Part shown: piece after piece, positions 48,583 through 60,128 of the stretch
How the letters are laid out: each line of letters begins with the position of its first letter
Position numbering within the stretch: the first letter of the stretch is position 1
Assembly: GCF_954871325.1 (NCBI RefSeq)
Contig: NC_088775.1
Coordinates: 52,615,561 to 52,679,560 of the forward strand
Source of the DNA: Gordionus sp. m RMFG-2023
Taxonomy: Eukaryota > Nematomorpha > Gordioida > Chordodea > Parachordodidae
DNA length: 64,000 nt
Reading direction: 5' to 3'
Notes under the pieces: generated by a model
Seen by the model: the letters and a program-made list of their open reading frames with translations, nothing else
Database searches by the model: none
Told to the model about the DNA's origin: nothing
Program-made: the position numbers and the translations under genes

Positions 48583-48789
48583 GCAAGCCAATTATTATAT
48601 TATCCGAATTGGGTGAAATATTTAAGACACATCACAATGATAAGAATCATACAGGTAAATGTTTATTGAATTACATTTTATTTGTATTCGATAATTTCTT
48701 TTAAATAAATATTCACTAGTATTATTAGCATAGTTAAAAAATATTTGAATATTATTCTATTTTCATAAACAATTTTGTAGTTTATTTGA
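48583..48789. other. AT-rich spacer
   Basis: Nothing supportable. Confidence 0.35.
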
Positions 48790-49258
48790 TGTTAGCCAAA
48801 CCCGACCCAACCAGTCAAATTGTGATTATTTTTTATTTCAGTTTGTCTCAAATATATTTTTCCATGTGGGTTTTTCGTTACAATTTTAAATTTAATGATT
48901 AATTTTTTAAGCCTGACCCATTTATTTTAAAAAATTTGTTCGACTCTTACTATCCCCTTTCTTATATGTGTCCAGAAAAACGCAACTCCATTTAAAAATT
49001 ATTTGTCCGCCCGGCTCGGTAGGAATTTACTTAAATATAGAAAAAATTAATATTTTTAATTGTAAAAAAAAAAAAATCTACAAATAAAAATATTACGACT
49101 TATTTCTTTCAAGAATTTTAAAATATATCAATTTATTTCATTAAATTGAATGATAACAGCCAGACCCGGCCAAAATTTTTTTTAAAAATATTAGGCCTTA
49201 CCCAGCCCGAAATTATAATTAACACCGGGCCAGGCTGGGGGGGGGACCATGAATTGAT
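48790..49258. mobile_element. cggcccg-type MITE, diverged
   Basis: GCCAAACCCGACCCAACC at the left and CACCGGGCCAGGCTGGGGGG at the right, with GACCCGGCC and CCCAGCCCGAAAT between. The right end closes with AATTGATAGATCTCTA, whose inverted form TAGAGATCT resembles the tip at 24341. The body is AT-rich. No TSD was found. Confidence 0.5.
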
Positions 49259-50059
49259 AGATCTCTAATATCAATAAATCATGGATATTATTTTATAATT
49301 TTAATGTTAGATAATTTTGCAATTTTCATTTAGATTATTTTAGAATATTTTTTTAAAGATTATAATAGAATAATTTTTGATTTTCTAATAATATACAAAA
49401 AATAAATAAATTTCAGGGTAAATCTATTTTATATTTCTAATTTGATTTGGAATTTTGTCAATTATGTTGGGGTTAGGAATTTAAGGTAAAAAATTGGTTG
49501 CATCGTATCTTGGACACCTAAAGTATGTCTTCGTTCGATTTATTGGTAAACAGCCGGCTGTTCGGACTACTATAATAGCTTCGGCTAAACAGTTTAGTAA
49601 GATTTAAACAAAAACGAAAGAAACAAATTGAAAAACACAAGGAAAAACAATGCCATCAAACATTTAAAACATACAAAAATAGAGTGTCCTGTCTAACTGT
49701 GATAAAAAGAAATAAGTACTAAAATGAGTTGAACCAAGACACACTTTTAGGTTTTTAAAATTAAATTTATTTATAATATAATTAAAAAATAAATGGTTTT
49801 TACATTTGTTACTTCTCTTCAAGTTTTATACTAAAATATAACGAATTTCAGCTTATTATCTTTAATTTTATTCTGTTTTTATTGTCTTGAAAATATAAAA
49901 AATCCAAACTTATAATAGAAACGTAACAAAAAAAACTAATAACAATTTCCCCAAAAGAAATATAAATCATTTGAAAAAGTGTTATAGGGAAATTAACGGG
50001 TCCCTGTCATTATTATGCGGAATTATTAAATATAGTGCAAAAATTATTTAAAAAAATAT
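49259..50059. other. AT-rich spacer
   Basis: 49490-49700 is a little less AT-rich (GGTAAACAGCCGGCTGTTCG can form a short hairpin), with no recognised product. Confidence 0.35.
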
Positions 50060-50150
50060 AAAATACCGCGTATTGTATGAATAAAATAAGATCTTATTAG
50101 CAATCCGCGCATTATATGAATAAAATAAGATCTAATTAGGAATTTGTTGA
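50060..50150. repeat. ~45-bp direct repeat, 2 copies
   Basis: ATGAATAAAATAAGATCT preceded by a CGCG(T/C)ATT(G/A)T-type stretch occurs twice in tandem. Confidence 0.8.
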
Positions 50151-50526
50151 CAGAATAAGTGACAAATTTTAAATCAACAAAAAATCTATAAAATGAAGGT
50201 TATTATTTTATGTTCGGGAGAACTAGGTTAATTTTTGTATAGAGCAGGTTCAATAGAATTTTAAAAAAGTAGTAATAAAAATAAATACTAATAAAATGAT
50301 ATATGTAAAAATAATAACTCGCCACTAGAATAAATTATTTATGTTCAATAAAATAAATATCATCATTACCAAAATGAAATGTAAAAACAAAATCAATAAC
50401 TAAACCGTTTTAAAATTTTGGCCTAATAACTTGAATTCAACTGAACCATGTGTACTTATTGACATGTAAAATATAAAATATTAGTTTAAGAAGATTTATT
50501 TTTAAAAAAAAATTATAATATGTGTG

Positions 50527-50870
50527 TTAGAGCTTCAAAAGTAGGCCCGGTTCGAACAGACTTTGGGCCGGGCCTATATTAATATAAGAAAAATCACGTT
50601 CGGGCTGGGTCGGGCCTAATAGTTTTTAAAAAAAATTTCGGGCCTTAGAATTTTATTTAAATATATCTAAATTTATTATTTTTATGTTTAATTTTTTATT
50701 TAAATTTAAAATATTCTATTTTATTTTTAGAAACTAGATGCCATATAACATATATCTTTTATTATGAGTAATTATAAAGATTAATTTCTATATTTAAATG
50801 AATTTGGGCCGGGCAGGTAAATTTTTTTAAAAAAAATTTAGGGTTCGGGCCAGGCTGGCTAATACTTATT
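50527..50870. mobile_element. cggcccg-type MITE
   Basis: The left end TTAGAGCTTCAAAAGTAGGC leads into CCCGGTTCG, GGGCCGGGCCTA and GGGCTGGGTCGGGCC. The middle shares ATATATCTAAATTTAT with the 24.5-kb copy. The right end has GGGCCGGGCAGG and TTCGGGCCAGGCTGG. It is the longest and clearest member of the family outside the hAT-nested copies. Confidence 0.6.
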
Positions 50871-51912
50871 AATTTTTATATCATTGCCATTTCTTTAAAT
50901 ATTTTTATGATAATAATATATTATCGTTTGAATATTCATGCTATGTTTATTCTAACAGTAGTTCAAAATTCATAGAATATTAACTGTAATATTATTTAAT
51001 CAAATTGTTTAAATTAATATTAATATGAACGAATCGAATGAGTACTAAGAATTAGTTAATAATGCGAATAGAAAAATACGGTTTGTAAAATTGCACAAAA
51101 ATATATAAAAAATTGTGAGGTATGTTCATTGAAGACGGCGTTGCCAAAGGCTCCAACTGGTAATGCTTTAAAGTTAACGGCAGTATGGGGTTGAGTTATA
51201 ATGGATCTTATTGATTTTAGCAGCACTCCTGATGGAGAATTTAAATTCATAATTCACTTTAAAAACCATTTTTCTAAATTTACATACGCAAAGCCTCTTA
51301 TATCAAAAAAAGGGGAATTAGTTACTAAAATTGTTTTTTACTTTTGGTCCTCCAAAAATTTTACAAAGTGACAATGGACGAGAATTTAAAAGTAAATTAA
51401 ATTATTGATTTGTCTAAAAAAAAATTTGTAAATAGTTAAATCTATATTAAAGGATGATTTTCCAAAGGTAATATTTGCACATTCGCGACCACGTCACCCA
51501 GAAACCAAGGGTTTAATTGAGCGAGCAAATGGAACGATAGAGTCAAGAATAAGCAGGTACATGCTGGAGACAAAAAAACATGATTGGGCCACTACGCTCC
51601 CTAAAATTGCATTTAATATCAATCTAGGATATTCTAGAACTAAAAACACCCCATTTAATGTTTTTTTTGCTGGAACACCTTATTCGGTTAGCGAACCTGA
51701 AGTGACACAAGAAATAATTAATGTGGATTCTGATCATGAAGAAATGAATAAAAAACCATAATATTTAAGAGGGCTCAGTTTAAAAAATAATCTATAAAAA
51801 TTTATAAAATAATGAATAATTTTCGGAAAATTTAAACCTCCGCATCTCCACCAATCTCTAAATAAAAAATGAATATTTTATATTTAAATATATTTACCCC
51901 CTAATTCTATAA

Positions 51913-52265
51913 AGGTTTGGTTAATACTCTTCCGAGACTAACAACAAGCGAAAATTCATTGATAGTATATGATCCTGATGAAATCAGTAAATATGCTAAA
52001 TTAAAATATAATTTTAACTCCTAAATTTTTTAAAGGTTTAATTCATAATGTTACACCGAGCTCACCGTTCAATGATGACTTATTGATCGATTCTAATCTC
52101 GATAAGATGAGTAAAAAATAAATGCTAATAAATATTTTAAACTTAAAATTAAAAGGCTTAATTCAAAATTCTATACCAAGCTCATCATATAATGACAATT
52201 GATATTATTCCTTTTCTGATGAAAGTAACAAAATTATTGAATATTTTACTAACTCTAGCCTACTA
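51913..52265 (+). repeat. ~118-bp tandem repeats, 3 diverged units
   Basis: Units begin AAAGGTTTGGTTAA (51913), AAAGGTTTAATTCA (52032) and AAAGGCTTAATTCA (52151). Units 2 and 3 share C(A/G)AGCTCA(C/T)C and CAATGA/TAATGA. Each codes for a KGL(V/I) start, so this is an expanded peptide repeat between the integrase core and its C-terminal module. Confidence 0.6.
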
Positions 52266-52720
52266 AATTAACTCTTCATTTTTATATATTTTTATTTTAA
52301 ACCAAATTTCACCACAGATTCTAATCCGATTTGCAATAAATTATATCTTCTTTATAACAATAATAGTACTCATAAACCTGAGGGTGTAGTTATTGCTCAT
52401 AAAATAAAAAGGGGAAATTTATACGAATCATTTTACAATATTGAATATATTCTTTTGGAGAGAACGAAATAAAAATTGGAAACACAATATTATGGATAGA
52501 TAAAAATACTACAAACTCAATAGGAAATAGCATCGAAAATATTTTAGCTAGACTGCCATCATTTATTGCATATTTAAGAGATAGAAATAAGTAAGATAAT
52601 GTTTACAAAAATAAAATTAAAAAAATAAAATTTTTCATTGGGGATCACGTACTGATCTCAATAAATAAAAATGATAGATCACATCTATGCCCCAAAAATA
52701 TTGAAGCTGAAATTATCCAA

Positions 52721-52996
52721 ATGGAGGGCGAGAAATTATGGGTTGGAACTAATTTGGGAAAAATTGATTCCCTATTTTTAAAAACGAACGTTCATAAATC
52801 AATAACCAATTTGAACATTCCTAATAAGACCATCTCCATAATAACAGCATCAAGATGTATATCTACTTATGGTAATTGTAAATCAATTTGCAATTGCCAA
52901 AAAAGTTGCAACAATAAGAGATGCCAATGTTTTAAATATGGCTTTAATTGTTCCACAAAATGTCACTTAAATATTATTTGTGTAAATAATAAATAA
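52721..52996 (+). pseudogene. Integrase C-terminal tail, Cys-rich
   Basis: A 91-codon frame from an ATG. Residues 1-26 (KLWVGTNLGKIDSLFLK) belong to the integrase C-terminal module, so the ATG is probably internal. Residues 58-83 hold the pattern C-x3-C-x-C-x3-C-x4-C-x-C-x5-C-x3-C-H (CKSICNCQKSC and CQCFKYGFNCSTKC), the CXC/tesmin-like metal-binding tail typical of this integrase group. It ends normally at 52996. Part of the relic at 51080-52996. Confidence 0.7.
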
Positions 52997-53759
52997 TTGT
53001 TCAAAATTATATTTTAAATTTCAATTATCAAAATCAATAAAATATGTGTTGTTTATATGGCTTATAAAAATATAATAGAGATGATTTGCTTATAAAGAAG
53101 TTTAATAATTTATAACTGCAATAAGAAAAATTTATAATGTCATTTTAAAATTTGTGATTCGATGGTTTCAAATATAGCCGAAATTTTTAAATTTAAAAAT
53201 ATTACAAATAAGATTAAGTTGCTAGCAAATAATTATATCATTAGGATACAATGAGTATTTAAAAAGCAATGACTATATTTAACCCCTGCTTATAATGATA
53301 TTTAATATCGAAATCTAAATATTTTGTATTTAACTTTTATTTAATACCAATTTTATGTTTTGCGTTAATAATATTCATTACTATACTTTTTTATTTTAGA
53401 AGGTTTAAGGCGATAGTTTTTTATATTATATGTTTTAAATTGGATAATGTGATTTTATATGTTATACAATTTTAGATAAAGGATTTACGTTGTATGTAAA
53501 AAAAAAAAGATATATTATTTTTAATCAGTTAACTTTTTTATAATAAAGAATCTTTTTAAGATCTTATATTTAAATTAAATTATTTATATTGAGCTAAATC
53601 CCGACTAATTCCTGTAAATTCTAAAGTACAAGTCAAGTTAACATCCCATAAAGTTACAAACATGTAACAATAACATCTTAAGATGCACGCTTAACCTGAT
53701 AAAATTAATATAATCAAAACATTTTTTAAATACTATTTATTTGATACCAAAATAAATTT
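52997..53759. other. AT-rich spacer
   Basis: No gene or repeat recognised. Confidence 0.4.
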
Positions 53760-54360
53760 TAATTTTTAACCCTCCCCCCCACCCTTCCCAGATCAAGTCC
53801 AACCCTTTAAGATAATAAATACTTTCAGTCAAAAGATATTTAAAATACAATATTTTGTGTTTATTTAAATATTCCTGACCACCTAAGATCTCCCTCTACT
53901 TAGAGTATAATTATTACAAGCAAGATATATTAAAATTAACTATTATTTGTTACCCATATCGACATTTTATTTTGTTAAAAATACCCCTGACCCTCCAAGA
54001 CTTAGACCCTCCCTGATTATTATTATTATAATAAAAAAATATTTTAATTACTTTTTATTTGATACCCATATCAAAAAAAATATTTTTAAACCACCACCCC
54101 TCCATTCACTCCCAGACCAAGTCATACCCATCAAGGCTAAGAATGAAAACTTTCAGTCAAAAGATATTAAAATTAGCTATTATTTGATACCCATATCGAT
54201 ATTTTGTGTTGATAAAAATATTCCTGACCCTCGACCTAGGTCCGCCCTCTGAGCGATTATTACAATAAAAAAATATTTTAATTACCTTTTATTTGATATC
54301 CATATCAAAAAAAATTATTTTTTACACCCCCACCCCCACCTCCCAGATCAAGTCATGCCT
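53760..54360. repeat. Satellite-like array, ~240-bp units (left part)
   Basis: Repeating landmarks: TTTCAGTCAAAAGATATT, TATTATTTGATACCCATATC, TTTTGTGTTGATAAAAATAT, then TTCCTGACC and a C-rich patch ACCCCCACCCC. Copies begin near 53820, 53941 and 54150. The unit itself contains GATACCCATATC twice. The array resumes at 58796-59032 and 60129-60220 after two insertions. Frame 53947-54252 is a repeat artefact. Confidence 0.8.
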
Positions 54361-54719
54361 AGTGTTGTTAAAAAGTCGAATTCTTAAAAAAACGGCTCCG
54401 ACTCAAGCCAATCAAGGAGCCGCATGAGCTGACTCTCTTAGTCGGCGCATGTAGTTGGCTCGTATAGTCGACTCATGAAGTAGGCTCGTGTAAGTCGACC
54501 GACTCTCTGGGTCTTCTCAATTTTTTGTTTTTTTTTATAAAATCTGGTAAATTGCTAAATTTTGGGTTACTGAATAACCTGAACAAAATTATAATAAGAA
54601 TTGTCGTAACTAAAAATGGCTCAGGACCCGAATTCGACTTCAGGGATTATATACCTAATATTTATAACACAAATATGTAAAAATATAATTATATTATAAA
54701 GTTGTTAAATTAAAATTTC

Positions 54720-55075
54720 AGTGAACATGTACCCTGATAAGTGACAATTGTCATAATCGTTGTTTTTAAAGTTTTTTGAATTTATTTGACGTAAATGGGC
54801 TAAAATAAGTATTGCTAACATGTTTAAATAAAATTTTAGTGAAGATGTACCATAGATAAGTGACAATTGTCATAATCGTTTTTTAAAGTTTTTAAATTTT
54901 TTTTGACGTAAATGGGCTAAATAAGTATTGCTAACATGTTTAAATAAAATTTCAGTGAAGATTACCCTAGATAAGTGACAATTGTCATAATCGTTGTTTT
55001 TAAAGTTTTTTAAATTTTTTTGACATAAATGGGTTGAAATAAGTATTGCTAACATGTTAAAATAAAACTTCAGTC
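54720..55075. repeat. ~115-bp tandem units within the left arm
   Basis: Three copies of GATAAGTGACAATTGTCATA (itself containing the palindrome GACAATTGTC), then TTGACGTAAATGGGCTA and TATTGCTAACATGTT. Confidence 0.85.
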
Positions 55076-55849
55076 TTACCATTCAAAAAAGGAAAAGTCC
55101 CAAAAAAGGAAAATCGTAATTTTTTTAAATTTTTTGTTAATTTTCTTAAACTTTTATTTATTTTTGTTATTCTTTCTTAATTTCTTTCTAAATTTTAGCG
55201 ATTTATTTACGTTTTTTTTCTTACTATCTTTTCTTAATTTATATCTAACTTTATGCAATTTACTTTTATTTTTCTTACTATATCTTCTCTCAATTTATTT
55301 TTCTTCTCATTTTGATAACTCTTTTGTATTAAAAATAATTTATAAATTTAGGTTCATTTTTTTAACAATTCTTTACGTTTATTTTTCATCATACATATAA
55401 TATTCTTTTTATGATTTTTCAATGTAATCTTTTACATACATTTATAACATTTTGAATCTCGTCATTTAATCTTTTTTTAAGATTTCTCAATTTTTTTCTT
55501 CTCATTTTTGATAATTATTTTTTAAAATTATATTTAATGTTTTTGGCAGACAATAGAATTACAATTGCTAAATTATAAATTAATCGTTTGGTTATAATGT
55601 ACCTCAGGCGCGTACGCAGGAATTTGGTCTGGGGGGGGGGAGGGGGGGGAAATAAAATTTTTTAAGAAATATTATCGTTTTTTAAAAATATCAAGCATAA
55701 ATTTATTAGGACTAATAACTATTTCTAATACACAATTTTAAATTTATGTGAATTATAAAAAAAATTATATGCAAAGAATCACTTAAATGACCCAAAATAG
55801 AAATTTGAATTTTTGCCTTTACACAAAAAGTTTCCTAGGAATAATTGCA

Positions 55850-57100
55850 TTAAAATCCAATCTTCATTGTGATTGAGCTAATTTTTCAATTATCTCATCC
55901 TTGCTTGTTGTCAAATGCCTATGAATATTCAAAAGATCCAAACCTTTCAATCTACTTTCAGAAGTTGTACTTCTTGGTATGTTATTTAGAGACATGCACG
56001 CCCGGCCCCCCGGGTGGACAGTATTTTAATTTTTTTAAATATACCCGGGTCGAGCCCGAAATTTTTTTTAAAAAACACCCAAGCCGGGCCTGAAAATTAC
56101 ATTTAAAAAAAAGCCGGGCGGGGCCTGCAATTTTTTTAAAAAAAGCCGAGTCGAGCCTAAAAATTTTTAAAAAAAAACCGGGCCAAGCCTGAAAATTTTT
56201 TAAAAAAAACCCAGGCCGGGCCGTAAAAAATCTTTAAAAAAATGCGGGCCGTGCCCTGCAAATGGTACTTCTGTAGGCCTCTGATTCTTCTTAAAAAAGA
56301 GAATGTTCTCTCATTAGCTTACTAATGGGAAGAGTTTATAAACCCTTTTAATACATTGGGAATTTAATCTAAAATTTGTTTGAAATAATGCAGAGCATCC
56401 ATAGCATTTTTTGGGACTATATCAACCATTGTTAATCTTATAAACAAAGTTATTCAGCTAGTAAGGCATCATAAGATACTTTAACATCTTCATAATAAAA
56501 ATCTAACAAATATTTTTTTTTCTATCACCATCTGAAAAAGGTTGGGAAGGCTTTTGTGGAAGTAATATTTGCAGATTAGTAAGTGGTGCATGATGAATTA
56601 AAAATTCATTTATTTGCGTTATAAATGTATCTATATTTAAGATATACTATCCTATATTAATGTTTTAACGATGAGCTTGCCTTGCTACAAGTCGAGGGAG
56701 ACAAATATTAAACACGTATAGCTCAGCTTTTGACTCAACAATAAAATATGAAATTCTTCATCAACATTAGCCCTAATTTCCTTGAGTTCTGATAAAATGC
56801 TCTAAGCTATTCTCATCTTCTTAATCAAGTCAATGTCATGTTTTTGAAAAGTAATATTTAAAATAGTTGTATAATTAAATATTACATTCTAATGAGAAAT
56901 AAAATTTGGAATAAGCATTGAATCCAATAATTTTATTGCTTCTAAGGAAATATTTCTTTCAGGCCATTGTCATATTTCAGTAATAGCAAATAATTGGCTC
57001 TTCTAACTCCTTAAAAGCTGTTACTGCTTGATATAAAGACTCTATCTCGTTGGACAAGGCTGCAATTTCTTTTTCCCTGTTGGACAAGAAGTTTCAGAAA
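55850..57100 (-). pseudogene. hAT (DUF4371/ZMYM-like) transposase C-terminal relic, copy B
   Basis: Minus-strand frames give the same landmarks as copy A: LPRLVARQAHR at about 56660-56700, VSYDALLAE at about 56450-56490, FPM(Y)..KGL..LPIS and SFLRRI just before the nested MITE, and RLKGLDLLSIHRH after it. More complete than copy A in the middle but still interrupted. The N-terminal part is missing, so transposase would have to come from elsewhere. Confidence 0.72.
55987..56283. mobile_element. cggcccg-rich MITE nested in composite hAT B
   Basis: The tips are TAGAGACATGCACGCCC and, inverted, CAGAGGCCTACAG. It occupies the same place in the hAT coding sequence as the MITE in copy A, with one or two more internal units. 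Confidence 0.82.
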
Positions 57101-58795
57101 TAATAATTATTTGACTAGAAATTTGAAAATGGTAGATAAATATTACGCCACTAAAAATTTGAAAATAATAAATATATATTACGCCGGAAAACTTGAAATC
57201 GAAATCAATTGATAAAATAACTTAGTAGATAAATGTGATAATAAATGTAATTAAATATATATTTAATATTAGATAGGAATAAATATTAACAAATATAAAT
57301 TAATATAAACAATAATATTTTTAAAAAATTATCCGGCATCTGCATTTTTGGCTTTGGGGGGGGGGGGGGGGGGGGGGGGGATTTGTCCCCCTGCTCCCCC
57401 CCTCCCCCCGCTGCGTACGCCAATGATGTACCTTTTTAAAACTAAATAAGTTTGAACTGTAATACCAAACGATATTTAAATTAATAAAATATAATCATTT
57501 TTAAATTCTTATTATTAAAACGCATTAGAAAATTATTATTAAGTGTATGTTATTTTATAGATAAAGATTATATATAGTAAAAAAAAATGCGTCCTTATTT
57601 ATTTTTTTTTTAAATTTTTAAATTAGTTTTATCAAAGTCAGATATAAAATAGATGTTTTAACTAAATGGTCTTTAATAAACAAAATTATATTTACTAGGA
57701 TTCTGTTGAACTAAACTAGCAAAAATAATTATCAAAAATGAGAAGAAAAAAATTGAGAAATGCTCAAAAAAATACTGATTAAAAATGACGAGATTGAAAA
57801 GGTTAGAAATGTATGTAAAAGATTACAATGAAAAAATCATAAAAAGGATATTGTATGTATGATGAAAAAAAAACGTAAAGAATTGTTAAAAAAATGGACC
57901 TAAATTTATATATTATTTTTAAAAATATAAATAAATTATCAAAATGAGAAGAAAAATAAATTGAGAGAAGATATAGTAAGAAAAATAAAAGTAAAAAAAA
58001 TCGCAAAAAGTTAGAAATAAATTGAGAAAAGATCCAGTAAGAAAAAAACGTAAAGAAATCGCAAAAATTTAGAAATAAATTAAGAAGGGATAACAAAAAT
58101 AAATAAAAGTTTAAGAAAAATTGACAAAAAATTTAAAAAAATACGATTTTCCTTTTTTGAATGGAAAACCCTGTATCTAGAGTGCATCTTCACTGAAGTT
58201 TTATTTTAACATGTTAGAAATACTTAATTCAGTTCATTTACACCAAAAAAATTTAAAACTTTAAAAACAACGATTATGACAATTTTCACTTATCTTTAGT
58301 ACATCTTCACTAAAATTTTAATTAAACATACTTAGCCCATTTACGTCAAAAAAATTTAAAAAATTTTAAAAACAACGATTATGACAATTGTCACTTATCT
58401 AGGTACATCTTCACTGAAATTTTAATTTAACATCTTTACAATATAAATTATATTTTTACACTTTTGTGTTATAAAAATTAGGTCCTGAAGCCGAATTCGG
58501 GCCCTGAGCCATTTTTAGTTACGACATGAATATTCTTATTGTAATTTTGTTCACATTAATCACTAACCCAAAATTAAGCAATTTACCAGATTTTATAAAA
58601 AAACTAAAAAATTGAGAAGGCCCAGCGAGTCGACTTACACAAGCCGACTTCAAGAGTCGACTCATGAGCCGACTAAGCTAACCGACTAACGGAGCCGACT
58701 AAGTGAGCCGACCAGTCGACTCGAGTCAAAGTCGTTTTATCGACTAGAAACTAGGCTCGAGTCGCAGCTAAGACGACTCAGCTTTGCCGTTTCAT

Positions 58796-59032
58796 GCCCA
58801 TCAAGAACAAAAATGAAGACTTTCAGGTAAAAGATATGTAAATTAGCTATTATTTGATACCCATATCGATATTTTGTGTTGATAAAAATATTCCTGACCT
58901 CCCAAGACCTAGACCGGCACTCTATAGGCGATTATTATTATTACAATAAAATAATATTTTAATTACCTTTTATTTGATACCCATATCAAAAAAAATTATT
59001 TTTTACACCCCTCTCCCCAGACCAACTCTTAC
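58796..59032. repeat. Satellite-like unit (middle part)
   Basis: A full ~237-bp unit of the 53.8-kb array, from CATGCCCATCAAG to CCCCAGACCAACTC, between two insertions. Confidence 0.82.
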
Positions 59033-60128
59033 TAGTGTTGTAAACGAACGCGTTCAAAATGATAGGGTTCGTGAACGAAGTTCGTTTTTTTGAAAAAAGG
59101 TGATGAACGGCGTTCTTTTTTTTTGACGAACTTTGAACGTGAACGCGTTTCTTTTCTTTGATGAACGCGTTCAATTACGTTCGTTCAATTTTAAAAACAC
59201 TTTTTATTTTTATTTATTTGAAAAATTAATATTAATCCGCATTTTTTAACAAAAAATTTTATATTTTTATTTATTTGAAAAATTAATATTTAATCCAATT
59301 TTTTAACAAAAAAGTCTTATATTTTTTAATCAGCTGTTTTTACTTTTTCCTCTTTCCTCTTTCATATTGCAATGTGCTACTGCTAGAGAAGATAAGATCA
59401 AAGTTTATTAATTTGAATATTTTATATTTTAATTTAATAGATTAGGATTTGCGAGGATATAAATATTTCATCATCAGATTCTGAAAATAAAAATTCAATA
59501 TTAGATGAATAAGAATTACCATGGCCCTATCAAAAATATTTCACTGTTTTAAAATCAATTCCGAGATATCCTTTTTTTTTGACGAGGAAGCAGAGGGCAG
59601 ATAGGAAGATGATAACATAGCTCAAATGTTTTTAATAAATTCCCCTTTTTAAAAGAATTGTTTATCAAGTATAACACCGCAATCCCTTCATCTGCCCCTG
59701 TTGAGCCAGATAGCTAACGCTGTATTAACTGCCAAGCGTTCATGCCTATCAGATGAAAATTTTGAAAAGCAATTATTATTAAAAATTAATAAGAAAAATT
59801 TTTTATAAATTTATTTTTTTATCGCTCTATTATATTGTATTTATAATTATAATATCAAAATAAAACTATTATTTTTTATCATGGCTAATATATTGTGTTG
59901 AAAAATATAAGGCATTTATTTATATTAAATTAAATTTTAAAAAAAATTTATCATAAAATTTTGAACGCATGAACGCCTTCATGAACTTGAACACGTTCAT
60001 GAACTTGAACGCGTTCATGAACTTGAACGCGTTCCTTTTTTTGAATTCGAACGTGAACGCGTTCGATTTTTGTCAATGAACGTTGAACGCGAACGCGTTC
60101 GATTTTTTTATAAATGTTTACAGCACTA
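59033..60128 (+). mobile_element. hAT element with 'gaacgcgttc' subterminal repeats
   Basis: The tips TAGTGTTGTAAACGAA and, inverted, TAGTGCTGTAAACATT match well. Both subterminal regions are packed with GAACGCGTTC palindromes (at least eight at the right end, GAACTTGAACGCGTTCATGA). The interior has hAT C-terminal codons (about 59650-59800). The satellite continues on both sides, but the TSD is not preserved and a few tens of bases of the unit are missing. Confidence 0.85.
59650..59800 (+). pseudogene. hAT transposase dimerisation domain relic
   Basis: Frames read FIKYNTAIPSSAPVE, then about twelve codons later CLSDENFEKQLLLKIN, matching the hAT C-terminus 'F.KYNT.IPSSA.VERLFS.....L..KR..LSD..FE..LLLK.N'. 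A frame change lies between them. Upstream (59455-59520) an acidic NISSSDSENKNSILDE resembles the N-terminus of such proteins; most of the protein is gone. Confidence 0.65.

Larger units (their letters stand above)
51080..52996 (+). mobile_element. KRBA2/Ginger-type integrase relic with CXC-like tail
   Basis: In order: a Cys pair (NCEVCSLKTALP), the start of the DDE core (DLIDFSSTPDGEFKFIIHFK then SKFTYAKPL), HSRPRHPETKGLIERANGTI (the Glu is catalytic), and AFNINLGYSRTKNTPFNVFF in frame 51561-51761. Next come a region of ~118-bp repeats (51913-52265), then a C-terminal module (FFIGDHVLISINKNDRSHLC and LWVGTNLGKIDSL) and the cysteine-rich tail. These are features of gypsy-derived integrases of the KRBA2/Ginger group, which move as DNA transposons or persist as stray genes. 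It is broken at several places. No terminal repeats were identified. Confidence 0.75.
55605..57425 (-). mobile_element. Composite hAT element, copy B
   Basis: Perfect 8-bp TSD ATGTACCT (55597-55604 and 57426-57433). The tips are CAGGCGCGTACGCAGG (plus strand, 55605) and, inverted, CATTGGCGTACGCAGC (57425), each next to G/C runs; the right one is expanded to about 30 G. It is the same element as copy A in the opposite orientation, 1821 bp. It keeps ~125 bp (about 56385-56505) missing from copy A, which encodes VSYDALLAE upstream of the dimerisation region. It includes the nested cggcccg MITE at 55987-56283. Stops remain in the transposase. Confidence 0.94.
54361..58795. mobile_element. Element with ~1.2-kb inverted arms, inserted in satellite
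   Basis: Arms 54361-55595 and about 57500-58795 are diverged reverse complements. They share AGTCGACTCATGA-type tip repeats, TTATAAAATCTGGTAAATTGC, AATGGCTCAGG.CCCGAATTC, a ~115-bp internal tandem unit (GATAAGTGACAATTGTCATA; three copies left, two to three right), and a T-rich inner half. The left tip (T)AGTGTTGTTAAAAAGTCG is hAT-like; the right tip is less clear. The flanks GTCATGCC (54352-54359) and TTCATGCC (58792-58799) are a possible 8-bp TSD with one mismatch. No transposase of its own was found. The composite hAT copy B lies between the arms. Confidence 0.75.

Noticed and set aside
52850-52975. Metallothionein or host CXC protein
   Set aside because: The Cys pattern is continuous with an integrase C-terminal module and upstream integrase core, so it is the tail of a mobile-element protein.
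53947-54252. 101-codon ORF
   Set aside because: Runs through the ~240-bp satellite units and repeats with them; no protein family.
55134-55400. Phe/Leu-rich membrane-like ORF (and 57803-58096 on the other strand)
   Set aside because: T-rich inner part of the inverted arms; both arms give the same low-complexity peptide.
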